Part shown: positions 8,240-19,357 of the stretch, piece by piece
How positions within the stretch are numbered: position 1 is the stretch's first letter
How the letters are laid out: each line of letters opens with the position of its first letter
DNA from: Paenibacillus sp. FSL H8-0537
GTDB lineage: Bacteria > Bacillota > Bacilli > Paenibacillales > Paenibacillaceae
Assembly (NCBI RefSeq): GCF_038051995.1
Contig: NZ_CP150290.1
Coordinates: forward strand, 6,290,001 to 6,354,000
DNA length: 64,000 bases
Reading direction: 5' to 3'
Notes under the pieces: model-generated
Databases searched by the model: none
The model's input: only the letters and a program-made list of their open reading frames with translations
Told to the model about the DNA's origin: nothing
Made by a program: the position numbers and the translations under genes

Positions 8240-8330
8240 ACCCTCGAGAGGGCTTCTAGCCAAACCTTTAAAGGTTTCTATCCCAAACTCTCAACCGAGA
8301 GTCTACCCAAACCTTCAAAGGCTTTCCAAC
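8240..8330. repeat. Tandem imperfect repeat of small palindromes
   Basis: Two units of about 43-46 bases. Each carries CTCGAGAG- or CTCAACCGAGAG-type and CCAAACCTT-AAAGG-type palindromes: CCCTCGAGAGGG and AAACCTTTAAAGGTTT in unit 1, ACTCTCAACCGAGAGT and ACCTTCAAAGG in unit 2. It lies just upstream of truA. No function is recognised. Confidence 0.6.
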
Positions 8331-8605
8331 CTCTTGCTCCCTCAAGCCTTTGCTGCATCCATTAAAACTGCACGGCAGCTCCTGCTTCGCAGCAACTACT
8401 GGAGGTGTCCTCCATTGACGCTCTAAGCAAAGCTGAGCAGCAGGAAATTTTTAGACATAGTGTGCCTGAGTAAGTATTAGGGAACACTACGTCTGCTGCC
8501 TTCCTGGCCCTCAGGCCGCGTTTATTTGCGGCTTGTGAGGCTCGGGCTGGGCGAAGCGAGGCTGGGTGGTAGAGTGATGTGCTTTGGAGAGGGGATGGGA
8601 GTGGA

Positions 8606-8722
8606 GTGAAAGGTTTGGAGCTGGAGAAGCGAAGCGTTCGTCTTTGTTGTCTGATTTAAACCGCTAAGCGCTAGTTATTAATAATCAGACAACAACAACG
8701 ATCGTAAGCCCATACCTTTCAC
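8606..8722 (+). repeat. R2 palindromic element, copy 1
   Basis: An outer inverted repeat GTGAAAGGTTTGG (8606-8618) / CCATACCTTTCAC (8710-8722), 12 of 13 matching. Inside lie the core GAGAAGCGAAGCGTTCG (ending 8640), an 11-bp stem GTTGTCTGATT (8646-8656) / AATCAGACAAC (8683-8693), and GATCGTAAGC (8700-8709). The same order of outer arm, core, variable stem and GATCGxAAGC is found at 51584-51762. The remaining bases of 8331-8605 and 8723-8800 hold nothing I recognise. Confidence 0.75.
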
Positions 8723-8803
8723 GGAACGCCCACCCCGCCCAAAGCTTCACACTATCATCAGCCGACGCGAAGCCAAACATCCCTGCAATCACAAAAGCCA
8801 GCA

Positions 8804-8833
8804 AATAAAAAAAGGTGGCCTCGAGGGTCCACC
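8804..8833 (-). terminator. Terminator after rplQ
   Basis: Minus strand GGTGG-ACCCTCGAGG-CCACC stem followed by TTTTTTTATTTG. It starts about 10 bases after the rplQ stop and closes the S10-spc-alpha series. Confidence 0.88.
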
Positions 8834-8843
8834 CTTTCTCATG

Positions 8844-9209
8844 TTACGCGCGGTCTACCAGTTCCAAATATACCATTGGCGCAGCGTCGCCACGGCGAGG
8901 TCCTAGTTTCAAAATCCGCGTGTATCCGCCCGGACGCTCCGAGTAACGGGGGCCCAGCTCCGAGAACAATTTTTGGATTGCATCCTGCTCTCCATCGATT
9001 GTTTCACGACGCACGTAAGCTGCTACTTGACGACGAGCGTGCAAGTCGCCTTGCTTCGCTTTCGTGATTAGCTTTTCAGCGATCGAACGAACCTCTTTCG
9101 CTTTTGCTTCCGTTGTTTGAATACGCTCATAAAGGAAAAGGTCAGTAACGAGGTCACGGAACAATGCTTTCCGCGCGCTAGCGTTACGGCCTAGTTTTTG
9201 ATATGCCAT
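8844..9209 (-). CDS. rplQ: 50S ribosomal protein L17
   Basis: A 121-residue L17 with the start [24 protein letters not shown] and the end [15 protein letters not shown], both conserved. It sits near the peptide exit tunnel rim. It follows rpoA by 42 bases and is the last gene of the alpha cluster; a terminator follows directly. Confidence 0.98.
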   Translation of the reverse strand: MAYQKLGRNASARKALFRDLVTDLFLYERIQTTEAKAKEVRSIAEKLITKAKQGDLHARRQVAAYVRRETIDGEQDAIQKLFSELGPRYSERPGGYTRILKLGPRRGDAAPMVYLELVDRA

Positions 9210-9251
9210 CTTGATTTTCCCTCCCTTGCCTGTAGTCTAGACTAATTGATG

Positions 9252-10196
9252 CTACTCTTCCATGCGCAGGCCAAGACCCAGTTCTTCCAGCTTCTCTTGA
9301 ACTTCCTCAAGCGACTTGCGGCCCAGGTTGCGAACCTTCATCATGTCCTCTTCGGATTTCGTAATCAGCTCTTGAACGGTATTGATTCCTGCACGCTTCA
9401 AGCAGTTGTATGAACGTACGGAAAGATCGAGTTCTTCGATAGTCATCTCCAGAACTTTCTCTTTTTTGTCTTCTTCCTTCTCCACCATAATCTCGGCATC
9501 TTTCGCTTCGTCAGTCAAGCCAACGAATAGATCCAAATGCTCAGTCAAGATTTTAGCGCCGAGGCTTACAGCCTCTTCCGGACGAATACTTCCGTCAGTC
9601 CAAACTTCCAGCGTAAGCTTATCATAGTTAGTCACTTGACCAACACGAGTATTCTCCACACTGTAATTTACACGTGTAATTGGCGTGTAAATCGAATCAA
9701 CCGGGATGACTCCAATCGGTTGATCTTCCCTTTTGTTACGGTCCGCTTGCACATATCCGCGTCCCCGATTAGCAAAAACACGCATATGGAGCCGCGCGCC
9801 GGAGGCCAAGGTGGCGATGTGAAGATCAGGGTTCAAAATCTCGACATCGCTGTCAGCACGAATATCGCCCGCCGTAACGATTCCTTCGCCTTCAGCGTCG
9901 ATTTCCAAAACCTTCTCTTCATCGGAGTGGATTTTCAACGAGAGGCCCTTCAGGTTCAGAATGATTTCAGTTACGTCTTCCATCACTCCTGGAACTGTAG
10001 AGAACTCGTGAAGCACTCCGTCGATCTGAACGGAAGTAACAGCTGCACCCGGCAAAGACGACAACAAAATTCGGCGAAGCGAATTTCCAAGCGTCGTGCC
10101 GTAGCCACGCTCGAGCGGCTCAACAATGAACCGTCCGTAAGTCCCATCCTCGTTCAAATCCACGGTCTCGATTTTCGGCTTTTCGATCTCAATCAC
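9252..10196 (-). CDS. rpoA: DNA-directed RNA polymerase subunit alpha
   Basis: A 314-residue alpha subunit. The N-terminal assembly domain includes [20 protein letters not shown]; the C-terminal domain (about 245-310) contains [22 protein letters not shown] and the [12 protein letters not shown] helices that bind UP elements and activators. The start is GTG 10196 with AAGGAGGG upstream. It sits between rpsK (126 bases) and rplQ. The gap before it contains no confident promoter. Confidence 0.98.
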   Translation of the reverse strand: MIEIEKPKIETVDLNEDGTYGRFIVEPLERGYGTTLGNSLRRILLSSLPGAAVTSVQIDGVLHEFSTVPGVMEDVTEIILNLKGLSLKIHSDEEKVLEIDAEGEGIVTAGDIRADSDVEILNPDLHIATLASGARLHMRVFANRGRGYVQADRNKREDQPIGVIPVDSIYTPITRVNYSVENTRVGQVTNYDKLTLEVWTDGSIRPEEAVSLGAKILTEHLDLFVGLTDEAKDAEIMVEKEEDKKEKVLEMTIEELDLSVRSYNCLKRAGINTVQELITKSEEDMMKVRNLGRKSLEEVQEKLEELGLGLRMEE

Positions 10197-10322
10197 TAAT
10201 AGTACCCTCCTTCAAACGTCGCTCCGTTACCATACCGTATCTTAAGTCAAATCTCGTAGTATGCCAAACCTTCACAACCATTATTCACAAGTTGCTGTCA
10301 TTTGATACCACAGTGGATCTAA

Positions 10323-10718
10323 CTATACGCGACGACGTTTTGGTGGACGGCATCCGTTATGAGGCACTGGAGTAACGTCTTTAATCAGGTTAACTTCTAG
10401 ACCTGCTGCTTGAAGCGAACGAATAGCTGCTTCACGACCAGCGCCTGGACCTTTAACCATAACCTCAACGGTTTTCATGCCATGTTCCATTGCTGCTTTA
10501 GCTGCAGTTTCAGCTGCCATTTGAGCTGCGAAAGGTGTGCTTTTACGCGAACCTCTGAAACCCATGTTACCGGAGCTTGCCCAAGAGATTGCATTGCCGT
10601 GAGGGTCCGTAATTGTAACAATCGTGTTATTGAAAGTCGAGCGAATGTGAGCGACGCCAGACTCAATATTTTTCCGATCACGACGTTTTGTACGAACGAC
10701 TTTTTTCGGTTTTGCCAT
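10323..10718 (-). CDS. rpsK: 30S ribosomal protein S11
   Basis: A 131-residue S11. [28 protein letters not shown] and the end [17 protein letters not shown] are family hallmarks. It forms part of the 30S platform with S18 and contacts the mRNA exit. It follows rpsM by 19 bases. Confidence 0.98.
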   Translation of the reverse strand: MAKPKKVVRTKRRDRKNIESGVAHIRSTFNNTIVTITDPHGNAISWASSGNMGFRGSRKSTPFAAQMAAETAAKAAMEHGMKTVEVMVKGPGAGREAAIRSLQAAGLEVNLIKDVTPVPHNGCRPPKRRRV

Positions 10719-10737
10719 TATCCTATTTCACCTCTTC

Positions 10738-11106
10738 TTATTTCTTTTTGTTAGCTACAGTCCGACGAGGACCTTTACGCGTACGCGCATTTGTTTTCGT
10801 GCGTTGACCGCGAACAGGCAAACCACGACGGTGACGAACACCACGGTAACATCCGATTTCAATCAGACGTTTGATGTTAAGCGAAATTTCACGACGCAGG
10901 TCGCCTTCCACTTTAACGGATTTGTCAATTGCTTCACGAATTTTCGCAAGCTCATCTTCTGTCAAATCACGAACACGAGTGTCCGCGTTAACGCCAGTTG
11001 TGCTCAAGATTTTTTGTGAAGTCACTTTGCCAACACCGAAAATGTATGTCAGAGCGATTTCGACGCGCTTATCACGCGGCAAGTCTACACCAGCTATACG
11101 TGCCAT
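10738..11106 (-). CDS. rpsM: 30S ribosomal protein S13
   Basis: A 122-residue S13 beginning [21 protein letters not shown], with the basic tail [18 protein letters not shown] that reaches P-site tRNA. It is a 30S head protein involved in the B1 intersubunit bridges. Eighteen bases separate it from rpmJ, as in the usual rpmJ-rpsM-rpsK-rpoA order. Confidence 0.98.
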   Translation of the reverse strand: MARIAGVDLPRDKRVEIALTYIFGVGKVTSQKILSTTGVNADTRVRDLTEDELAKIREAIDKSVKVEGDLRREISLNIKRLIEIGCYRGVRHRRGLPVRGQRTKTNARTRKGPRRTVANKKK

Positions 11107-11124
11107 AGGCCGTTATCCCTCCTT

Positions 11125-11498
<374 letters not shown>

Positions 11499-11501
11499 CC
11501 G

Positions 11502-11783
11502 TCATTCTCCTTTCGCATGTGCAAACTTCTGTATAACATAACGTAACTTGGTATTGGTCACCCTGCCTGATTCAAGCAAGCTGTTTACAACTTCGCTGCT
11601 TATAACAGGCTGTAACTCGAGATGCAGAACGTTCTTCTTCTTCGGCGAGTCAAAGCGCCGCTTATCGCCATCTACAATCATAACGAAACGTTCGTCAATG
11701 ATGGATATGACGACCGCATAGCTGTCTTCATCCTTGCCCCGAAGCACTTTGACAATTTGGCCTACCTGCGCGAATTTATCCAT
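11502..11783 (-). CDS. KOW-domain RNA-binding protein (L14e-like)
   Basis: A 93-residue basic protein. The first 60 residues form a KOW/SH3-like barrel (QVGQIVKVLRGKDEDSYAVVISII, FVMIVDGDKRRF) like the archaeal and eukaryotic L14e family; the rest is helical. A gene of this type sits between map and infA in Bacillus (YbzG region). A ribosome-linked or RNA-binding role is inferred from the fold and location; no specific function is established. Gaps are 7 bases to map and 3 to infA, so all three are likely co-translated. Confidence 0.85.
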   Translation of the reverse strand: MDKFAQVGQIVKVLRGKDEDSYAVVISIIDERFVMIVDGDKRRFDSPKKKNVLHLELQPVISSEVVNSLLESGRVTNTKLRYVIQKFAHAKGE

Positions 11784-11790
11784 CTCTGGC

Positions 11791-12551
11791 TCATTCCGCC
11801 TGTGGCTTCGAAAGCGTCAAAATTTCAAAACCATTCTCCGTTACGGCAACCGTATGCTCAAAATGAGCACACATCGAGCCGTCTTCCGTTACGACCGTCC
11901 AATTGTCTTCAAGCGTGCGGACATATCGTTCACCGATGTTCACCATAGGTTCGATGCAAAGCACCATTCCTGGCTCAAGCTTCGGTCCGCGACCTGGCAT
12001 GCCATAGTTCGGAATTTGTGGTTCCTCATGAAGCTTAGCTCCAATTCCATGACCAACAAACTCACGTACAACCGAGAAGCCAGCCGCTTCGACAACTTGC
12101 TGAACAGCATGGGATATCGTAAATAGCTTCTCATTCGGACGGATGAGATTCACTGCCGCATAAAGCGACTGTTCCGCTACATCCAGCAGCCTCTGTACTT
12201 CAGGCGTTACTGCGCCAACCGCGTAGGTCCATGCAGAGTCGCCATGATAGCCATTGTACTGCGCCCCGATATCAATACTAATAATATCGCCTTCGTTCAA
12301 CTTCCGAGGTCCTGGAAAACCATGTACCAGCTCGTCATTTACAGAAGCGCAAATGCTGGCGGGAAAACCATTGTAACCTTTAAAAGAAGGCAAGGCTCCT
12401 TGACTGCGAATATAGTCTTCAGCTAGTTGATCAAGCTCAATGGTAGTAATACCCGGCTTCACCGACCTCGCCATCAACCGATGTGCATCCGCAACAATTC
12501 TGCCAGCTTCTCTCATATAGCGCAGCTCCGATTCGGATTTGCGTATAATCA

Positions 12552-12552
<1 letters not shown>
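11791..12552 (-). CDS. map: Type I methionine aminopeptidase
   Basis: A 253-residue pita-bread metalloprotease. Metal ligands can be seen in [19 protein letters not shown] (two Asp), [16 protein letters not shown] (His), [10 protein letters not shown] (Glu) and the last Glu in [14 protein letters not shown]. It removes the initiator Met from nascent chains. It overlaps adk by one base and keeps the conserved adk-map-infA order. Confidence 0.97.
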
Positions 12553-13211
<659 letters not shown>

Positions 13212-13288
13212 TCACTTTAAACACAATAGGCTCATGCGGGTCCGTACCATCGAAAGCGACGTCACGGAAGCCCGAACAGAACCTATTG

Positions 13289-14590
13289 TTATTTATTGAT
13301 AAACCCTTTGTAATGGCGTTTGATCAACTGAGTTTCGATTTGCTTCATCGTATCAAGCGCAACGCCGATAACGATTAGAAGCGAAGTTCCGCCAAGTTGC
13401 ACCGTACGCGGCAATCCTGCAAGTGATCCGAAGAGCACTGGCATTATCGAGATAACCGCTAGGAAAAGCGCGCCCGTCAATGTAATACGCGACATAACGC
13501 GGGTCAGATAAGAAGAAGTTGGCTTGCCCGGGCGAATACCTGGGATATAACCACCGTTCTTTTTCATTTGATCCGCCATTTGTACCGGATTAATTTGAAC
13601 GAAGGTATAGAAGAAGGTGAATCCGATAATCAACAGTACATACAAGACCATACCAAGCGGTTTGTCATAATACATATTATTGATAATCCAGTTAGCCCAT
13701 ACCGATCCATTCCAGAACTGAGCAATCGTAACCGGGAACATCAGAAGCGATACCGCGAAAATAACCGGAATAACACCTGCTCCGTTTACTTTCATTGGGA
13801 TATGCGTCGATTGTCCGCCGTACATTTTTCTGCCCACTACACGTTTAGCGTATTGAACCGGAATTTTACGAATCCCTTGCTGAACAAAGATTACTCCGAC
13901 GATGATGGCAATGATCACAATTAGGATCAGAACCATTTTACCAATATTCCAGAACAAAGCAGCTTCTTGACCAATAAATTGATCTTGCCAAATTGTACGG
14001 ATGTGGCCTGGTATACCAGCAGCGATACCTGCAAAGATCAGGATCGAAATACCGTTACCAATACCACGCTCAGTAATTTGCTCGCCTAGCCACATCAAGA
14101 ACGCAGTACCTGCAGTCAAGATGATAGCAACAACCAAATAATCAACGAAGGTCGCACCAGGAATCATCTCATTGCCATATTGGCGGTTGAAGCCGATTGC
14201 TGTTGCGAAACCCTGGACTAAACCAAGAATAACCGTGCCGTAACGTGTAATTTGCGCGAGCTTACGTTTGCCGTTCTCGCCTTCCTTCGCCCACTCTGCG
14301 AATTTAGGTATAACATCCATCGACAACAGCTGCACGATAATCGAAGCTGTAATATATGGCATAATCCCGATTGCAAAAATAGAGAATTTGAAAAGCGCTC
14401 CACCAGAAAACGTGTTAAGCAAGCCGAACAAATCTGCACCTGCGCGATCAACTTGTTTAAACACTTCTTTATTGATGCCCGGCACCGGAATGAAAGAACC
14501 AATCCGGTAGATGAGCAGGATGAAAAGCGTAAATAGAATGCGCGAGCGCAAATCCGCAACTTTCCAAATGTTGGACACGGTTTTGAACAA
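13289..14590 (-). CDS. secY: Preprotein translocase subunit SecY
   Basis: A 433-residue protein with ten membrane helices. The start FKTVSNIWKVADLRSRILFTLFILLIYR, the plug segment GGALFKFSIFAIGIMPYI and GIRPGKPTSSYL are family signatures. It forms the SecYEG channel; secE lies 30 kb away in this window. It begins at the base next to the rplO stop, so the two are tightly coupled. Confidence 0.98.
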   Translation of the reverse strand: MFKTVSNIWKVADLRSRILFTLFILLIYRIGSFIPVPGINKEVFKQVDRAGADLFGLLNTFSGGALFKFSIFAIGIMPYITASIIVQLLSMDVIPKFAEWAKEGENGKRKLAQITRYGTVILGLVQGFATAIGFNRQYGNEMIPGATFVDYLVVAIILTAGTAFLMWLGEQITERGIGNGISILIFAGIAAGIPGHIRTIWQDQFIGQEAALFWNIGKMVLILIVIIAIIVGVIFVQQGIRKIPVQYAKRVVGRKMYGGQSTHIPMKVNGAGVIPVIFAVSLLMFPVTIAQFWNGSVWANWIINNMYYDKPLGMVLYVLLIIGFTFFYTFVQINPVQMADQMKKNGGYIPGIRPGKPTSSYLTRVMSRITLTGALFLAVISIMPVLFGSLAGLPRTVQLGGTSLLIVIGVALDTMKQIETQLIKRHYKGFINK

Positions 14591-15031
14591 TTAGATCACC
14601 TCGGTTTTACCGCCGGCAGCCTGGATTTTCTCTACCGCAGATTGAGAGAACTTACTTGCTTTTACAGTCAGTTGGACGTTGATTTCACCGTTACCCAAAA
14701 TCTTAATGCCCGCTAGTGGATTTTTCACAATCCCTTGCTCAAGAAGAACTTCTGGAGTGACTTCGGTGCCTGCTGCAAAGCTGTTAAGCTCTTCAATGTT
14801 GATTATGGCATACTCTTTACGGAAACGGTTGTTAAATCCGCGTTTCGGTACACGACGGTACAATGGGTTTTGACCACCCTCGAAACCAGGACGAACACCG
14901 CCGCCGGAGCGAGCATTTTGACCTTTGTGACCACGTCCAGCTGTTTTACCGTTACCGGTACCAATACCGCGACCTTTACGTTTTGGCGTTTGCTTGGAAC
15001 CTGGTGCTGGTGCGAGTTCATGCAATTTCAT
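14591..15031 (-). CDS. rplO: 50S ribosomal protein L15
   Basis: A 146-residue L15: [44 protein letters not shown] and [12 protein letters not shown] are diagnostic. The basic, Gly-rich N-terminus threads into 23S rRNA. It follows rpmD by 44 bases and abuts secY. Confidence 0.98.
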   Translation of the reverse strand: MKLHELAPAPGSKQTPKRKGRGIGTGNGKTAGRGHKGQNARSGGGVRPGFEGGQNPLYRRVPKRGFNNRFRKEYAIINIEELNSFAAGTEVTPEVLLEQGIVKNPLAGIKILGNGEINVQLTVKASKFSQSAVEKIQAAGGKTEVI

Positions 15032-15075
15032 CGTTCTTGCACCTCCTTGTTTATTTCTTGGTATGAATGACTATC

Positions 15076-15255
15076 TTATACTTCTTCGACTTTAACCAAG
15101 TGGCTAACATGTTTAACCATGCCGCGAATAGCTACAGTATCGTTCAACTCAACGGTTTGACGGATTTTACGAAGTCCCAGCGATGCTACAGTAGCACGCT
15201 GTTTCTCGTTACGGCCGATCAAACTGCGAACGAGGGTGATTTGCAATTTTGCCAT
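15076..15255 (-). CDS. rpmD: 50S ribosomal protein L30
   Basis: A 59-codon gene read from the minus strand, starting [20 protein letters not shown] and ending [11 protein letters not shown]. The single-domain bacterial L30 fold is expected. AAGGAGGGGTATACG precedes ATG 15255. It sits 13 bases after rpsE and before rplO, the usual order. Confidence 0.97.
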   Translation of the reverse strand: MAKLQITLVRSLIGRNEKQRATVASLGLRKIRQTVELNDTVAIRGMVKHVSHLVKVEEV

Positions 15256-15268
15256 CGTATACCCCTCC

Positions 15269-15766
15269 TTAACCTAACAGCTCTTCGACAGTTTTACCAC
15301 GAAGCTTCGCAACATCTTCAGCACGTTTCAAACGTGAAAGACCTTCGAGCGTTGCGTTAACCATGTTCATGGAGTTCGAAGAACCGAGGGATTTCGTCAA
15401 AATATCGCCAACGCCAGCAAGTTCAAGAACTGCACGAACTGGGCCACCAGCGATAACACCTGTACCTTCGGATGCCGGCTTCAGGAGAACTTCTCCAGCG
15501 CCGAAATGTCCTAGCACAAGGTGAGGAATTGTTGTACCAACGATTGGAACATGAATCAGGTTTTTCTTAGCATCTTCGATACCTTTGCGGATTGCATCAG
15601 GTACTTCGCCTGCTTTACCGATTCCTGCGCCAACATAGCCGTTGCCGTCGCCAACTACTACCAATGCACTAAAGCTGAAGCGGCGTCCGCCTTTAACAAC
15701 TTTGGCAACACGGTTGATGTTGACAACTTTTTCAGTAAGTTCTAACGTATTCGGATCTATACGCAA
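15269..15766 (-). CDS. rpsE: 30S ribosomal protein S5
   Basis: A 165-residue S5. [27 protein letters not shown] is the double-stranded RNA-binding N-terminal half; [25 protein letters not shown] is the C-terminal half. It acts in the mRNA entry region and decoding accuracy. Confidence 0.98.
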   Translation of the reverse strand: MRIDPNTLELTEKVVNINRVAKVVKGGRRFSFSALVVVGDGNGYVGAGIGKAGEVPDAIRKGIEDAKKNLIHVPIVGTTIPHLVLGHFGAGEVLLKPASEGTGVIAGGPVRAVLELAGVGDILTKSLGSSNSMNMVNATLEGLSRLKRAEDVAKLRGKTVEELLG

Positions 15767-15796
15767 GTCGTTTAACCTCCTTATAAGTAAAGTCGA

Positions 15797-16165
15797 TTAG
15801 AATTCCAGACCAGCTTCGCGAGCTGCATCAGCAAGCGCCTGAATTCTTCCGTGATACAAGTAACCACCACGATCAAATACTACTTGGTTTACACCTTTCG
15901 CTTGAGCGCGTTTAGCAAGCAATTCGCCAACTTTACGAGCAGCTTCGACGCTGCCGCCGTTGCCGATAGCTTCAGTCAGCTCTTTGTCTTGTGTAGAAGC
16001 AGCAGCAAGTGTTACTCCTTGTACATCATCGATCAATTGAGCATACATATGCTTAGCGGAACGAAACACAGACAGACGTGGGCGTGCAACCGTTCCATTG
16101 ATTTTTTTACGAACACGCAAGTGTCTTTTCAGACGTGCCTTGTTTTTATCGCCTTTCGTAATCAT
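15797..16165 (-). CDS. rplR: 50S ribosomal protein L18
   Basis: A 122-residue L18 with [26 protein letters not shown] and the end [28 protein letters not shown]. It binds 5S rRNA in the central protuberance with L5. It lies 30 bases before rpsE. Confidence 0.98.
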   Translation of the reverse strand: MITKGDKNKARLKRHLRVRKKINGTVARPRLSVFRSAKHMYAQLIDDVQGVTLAAASTQDKELTEAIGNGGSVEAARKVGELLAKRAQAKGVNQVVFDRGGYLYHGRIQALADAAREAGLEF

Positions 16166-16225
16166 TCAAGGTTCACTCCTTTCCAATTCCTCATACCGCT
16201 ATGTTAAGCAGCCATGTCAGACTGC

Positions 16226-16768
16226 TTATTTCTTCTTACCAGCTTTACCTTCTTTGCGAATAATGCGCTCGCCTTCATACTTGATACCTTTACCTTTATA
16301 CGGTTCAGGCTCACGTACAGAACGGATTTTGGCAGCAAATGCGCCAACGAGTTCTTTATCGATTCCGCGAACAGTAATTTTCGTGTTCGCAGGAACGTCG
16401 AATTCGATTCCGCCTTCAGGAGCGATTTCCACTGGATGAGAGTAACCAACGTTAAGAACGATTTTCTCACCATTTTTGCTTGCACGATAACCTACGCCAA
16501 CGAGTTCAAGATTTTTCGAGAATCCGTCAGTAACTCCGCTCACCATGTTAGCGATGATGCTGCGAGTAGTACCGTGCAAAGAGCGATGCAATTTATTGTC
16601 AGAAGGACGTTCAATGACGATCTCAGTTTCACTCACATTGACTTTCATATCTTTGTGAAATTCACGGGAAAGCGTTCCTTTAGGTCCTTTAACAGTAATA
16701 AGTGTGTTTTCCAAGTTGATTGTTACGCCGTTAGGCACTTGGATTGGCTTGCGACCAATACGGGACAT
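16226..16768 (-). CDS. rplF: 50S ribosomal protein L6
   Basis: A 180-residue L6 with two related domains; [32 protein letters not shown] at the start and [27 protein letters not shown] at the end are family signatures. It sits by the sarcin-ricin loop and GTPase-factor site. Confidence 0.98.
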   Translation of the reverse strand: MSRIGRKPIQVPNGVTINLENTLITVKGPKGTLSREFHKDMKVNVSETEIVIERPSDNKLHRSLHGTTRSIIANMVSGVTDGFSKNLELVGVGYRASKNGEKIVLNVGYSHPVEIAPEGGIEFDVPANTKITVRGIDKELVGAFAAKIRSVREPEPYKGKGIKYEGERIIRKEGKAGKKK

Positions 16769-16799
16769 CGTTACACCTCCAATCTTTGTGACTTGTTAA

Positions 16800-17198
16800 T
16801 TACCAAACGTAGCAGACGACTTCGCCGCCAGCTTTGCCTTGACGTGCTTCTTTATCAGTCATAATCCCTTTGGACGTGGAAATAATAGCAATTCCCAGAC
16901 CGCCCAGTACACGAGGGATCTCAGTAGATTTTGTATAAACGCGAAGTCCTGGTTTAGAAATACGTTTCAGACCAGTGATTACACGCTCTTGGCTCGGGCC
17001 GTATTTCAAGAAAATACGGATAATCCCTTGCTTGTTATCCTCGATATATTCAGCATCGCGGATGAAACCCTCACGCTTCAGAATTTCAGCGATTTCCTTC
17101 TTCACTTTCGAAGCGGGCATTTCAACGGTTTCATGACGAACAAGGTTCGCATTGCGAATGCGTGTCAGCATATCTGCAATCGGATCAGACATAACCAT
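16800..17198 (-). CDS. rpsH: 30S ribosomal protein S8
   Basis: A 132-residue S8 with [20 protein letters not shown] and the conserved [27 protein letters not shown] end. It is a primary 16S rRNA-binding protein. ATG 17198 has GGAGGTTAACACAA before it; an in-frame ATG two codons later is possible. Confidence 0.98.
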   Translation of the reverse strand: MVMSDPIADMLTRIRNANLVRHETVEMPASKVKKEIAEILKREGFIRDAEYIEDNKQGIIRIFLKYGPSQERVITGLKRISKPGLRVYTKSTEIPRVLGGLGIAIISTSKGIMTDKEARQGKAGGEVVCYVW

Positions 17199-17229
17199 TT
17201 GTGTTAACCTCCTTCCCGAACTAGGCTTA

Positions 17230-17415
17230 TTACCAGCTTGCTTTCTTAACGCCAGGGATCTGGCCTTTGTATGCTAACTCACGGAAACAAATCCGGCAAA
17301 CTTTAAACTTTTGCAAAACAGAGTGCGGACGGCCACAACGTTCACAGCGCGTGTATGCACGCACTTTAAATTTCGGTGTACGCTGTTGCTTCACTTTCAT
17401 CGAAGTTTTTGCCAC
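17230..17415 (-). CDS. rpsN: 30S ribosomal protein S14, zinc type
   Basis: A 61-residue S14 of the short zinc-binding class: CERC and CRIC form the four-Cys site, with RPHSVLQKF and the end [12 protein letters not shown]. It belongs to the 30S head. No zinc-free paralogue lies in the window. Confidence 0.98.
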   Translation of the reverse strand: MAKTSMKVKQQRTPKFKVRAYTRCERCGRPHSVLQKFKVCRICFRELAYKGQIPGVKKASW

Positions 17416-17441
17416 TGGGTATTACACCTCCTAAAAGTGGA

Positions 17442-17984
17442 TTACTTCGCAAACGGCATACCCAATTGGGTGAGCAATTCGCGAGATTCTTCGTCCGTTT
17501 TTGCCGTCGTCACGATGACGATATCCATACCACGAACTTTATCAACTTTATCGTATTCAATCTCCGGGAAGATCAATTGCTCTTTCAAACCCAGTGTGTA
17601 GTTACCGCGACCGTCAAATGCTTTTGAAGATACGCCGCGGAAGTCACGAACACGTGGGAGGGAGATGTTGAACAGCTTATCCAGGAAGTAATACATACGC
17701 TCGCCGCGCAGTGTTACTTTAACCCCGATTGGCATGTTCTCACGAAGTTTGAAGCCGGCAATGGACTTCTTCGCGCGAGTTACAACCGGTTTTTGACCGG
17801 TGATTTGACGAAGCTCATCAACAGCAACATCAAGTACTTTCGAGTTAGCAACAGCTTCGCCGACACCCATATTGATGACGACTTTCTCGATTTTAGGCAC
17901 TTGCATAACTGTTGTATAGTTAAACTTCTGCATCAGAGCAGGAGTGATCTCGTTAAGAAAACGATCCTTCATTCTTGCAGCCAT
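17442..17984 (-). CDS. rplE: 50S ribosomal protein L5
   Basis: A 180-residue L5. [42 protein letters not shown] and [20 protein letters not shown] are conserved. It binds 5S rRNA and contacts S13 across the subunit interface. It lies between rplX (29 bases) and rpsN (26 bases). Confidence 0.98.
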   Translation of the reverse strand: MAARMKDRFLNEITPALMQKFNYTTVMQVPKIEKVVINMGVGEAVANSKVLDVAVDELRQITGQKPVVTRAKKSIAGFKLRENMPIGVKVTLRGERMYYFLDKLFNISLPRVRDFRGVSSKAFDGRGNYTLGLKEQLIFPEIEYDKVDKVRGMDIVIVTTAKTDEESRELLTQLGMPFAK

Positions 17985-18013
17985 GATTCATGGTCCTCCT
18001 TCCTACAGTAACG

Positions 18014-18367
18014 TTAGTCGATTACTTCGCCGGAACGTTTTGCGATCCGAACTTTTTTGCCGTTATCAAGCACTTTATATCCAATGCGAGTTACTTTACC
18101 GCTCTTCGGATCAATGTGCATCACGTTCGATACGTGGATCGGCGCTTCTTGCTCGATGATACCGCCCTGCGGGTTAGCCTGCGATGGACGAGTATGCTTT
18201 TTAACCATATTGACGCCTTCTACAAGTACGCGGTTTTCACGCGGATATGCAGCGATTACACGGCCTTTTTTGCCTTTATCCTTACCGGAAATGACGATGA
18301 CCGTATCATCTTTTTTAACGTGCAATTTATTGTTATGCGATTCAAGAATTTTTTTCAATCTTGGCAT
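18014..18367 (-). CDS. rplX: 50S ribosomal protein L24 with short N-terminal extension
   Basis: A 117-residue L24. The KOW segment [24 protein letters not shown] starts near residue 18, whereas most bacterial L24 proteins begin almost at this motif. The extra [15 protein letters not shown] segment is supported by CAGGAGGTGTAACTC before ATG 18367. L24 is an assembly initiator at the tunnel exit. Similar extensions seem to occur in Paenibacillaceae, from memory. Confidence 0.97.
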   Translation of the reverse strand: MPRLKKILESHNNKLHVKKDDTVIVISGKDKGKKGRVIAAYPRENRVLVEGVNMVKKHTRPSQANPQGGIIEQEAPIHVSNVMHIDPKSGKVTRIGYKVLDNGKKVRIAKRSGEVID

Positions 18368-18425
18368 GAGTTACACCTCCTGCATGCTTGATGATCAAGC
18401 TATTGCAATCCCTTGGGGACTTTTA

Positions 18426-18794
18426 TTAGATAACTTCTGGTGCAAGCGATACGATTTTCATGAAATCTTTATCGCGCAGCTCACGAGCAACTGGTCCAAA
18501 AATACGAGTACCACGTGGGCTCTTGTCTTCCTTAACGATTACAGCTGCATTTTCGTCAAATGCGATGTAGGAACCGTCTTTACGACGAACCGTACGCTTT
18601 GTACGAACGATAACTGCTTTAACAACATCACCTTTTTTGACAACGCCGCCTGGTGTTGCTTGTTTAACGGAACAAACGATTAAATCGCCGATAGCCGCTA
18701 CGCGACGACCAGTTCCACCAAGTACACGGATACACATCAGTTCTTTAGCTCCTGAGTTGTCAGCGACACGCAAACGGGAAAATGGTTGAATCAT
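18426..18794 (-). CDS. rplN: 50S ribosomal protein L14
   Basis: A 122-residue L14 beginning [20 protein letters not shown] with the end [23 protein letters not shown]. It contacts the 30S subunit at bridges B5 and B8 and is the target of ribosome silencing factor RsfS. It is 58 bases before rplX. Confidence 0.98.
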   Translation of the reverse strand: MIQPFSRLRVADNSGAKELMCIRVLGGTGRRVAAIGDLIVCSVKQATPGGVVKKGDVVKAVIVRTKRTVRRKDGSYIAFDENAAVIVKEDKSPRGTRIFGPVARELRDKDFMKIVSLAPEVI

Positions 18795-18838
18795 GTCAAC
18801 GTCCTCCTTTCGGACAAAACTAGATTACATTTTCAAAC

Positions 18839-19102
18839 TTAAAGGACAATCGCTACTTCAACAATCTCCACGAGTCTGAAGCGTTTGTCTTTCGAAAGCG
18901 GACGAGTTTCCATAATTTTTACAACATCACCGATTTTAGCAGTGTTGTTCTCATCATGGGCTTTGAACTTTTTCGTGGATTTGATACGTTTATGGTACAG
19001 GCTGTGTTTTTTATATGTTTCAATAGCAACAACAACTGTTTTATCCATTTTGTCACTCACCACTTTACCGACTAACACTTTGCGGGCATTACGTTCGCTC
19101 AT
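18839..19102 (-). CDS. rpsQ: 30S ribosomal protein S17
   Basis: An 87-residue S17 with an OB fold: [41 protein letters not shown] and [20 protein letters not shown]. It is a primary 16S rRNA binder of the 30S body. Confidence 0.98.
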   Translation of the reverse strand: MSERNARKVLVGKVVSDKMDKTVVVAIETYKKHSLYHKRIKSTKKFKAHDENNTAKIGDVVKIMETRPLSKDKRFRLVEIVEVAIVL

Positions 19103-19156
19103 GTTCTTCCTCCTTCCTTAAACCTTGGCAATTTTTCCTTAGTTAAGGACTACTAT

Positions 19157-19357
19157 TTAGCTGCTGATTCCGAGTTCTCTTTCACGCAAGATGGTTTTAG
19201 CACGAGCAATTTCTCTCCGTACGTCACGAATCCGTGTCGGATTGTCCAGTTGGCCAGTAGCCAATTGGAAACGAAGGTTAAATAGCTCCTCTTTAAAACC
19301 ATTTACCTTTTGTTCGATCTCAGCAGAGGTTAGGTTACGAAATTCACTAGCCTTCAT
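19157..19357 (-). CDS. rpmC: 50S ribosomal protein L29
   Basis: A 66-residue helical L29 beginning [21 protein letters not shown] 19357 is preferred, because AGGTGG precedes it by 8 bases, over the GTG pair at 19369-19364; it then overlaps the end of rplP by 11 bases. L29 borders the peptide exit and docks the signal recognition particle with L23. Confidence 0.97.
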   Translation of the reverse strand: MKASEFRNLTSAEIEQKVNGFKEELFNLRFQLATGQLDNPTRIRDVRREIARAKTILRERELGISS

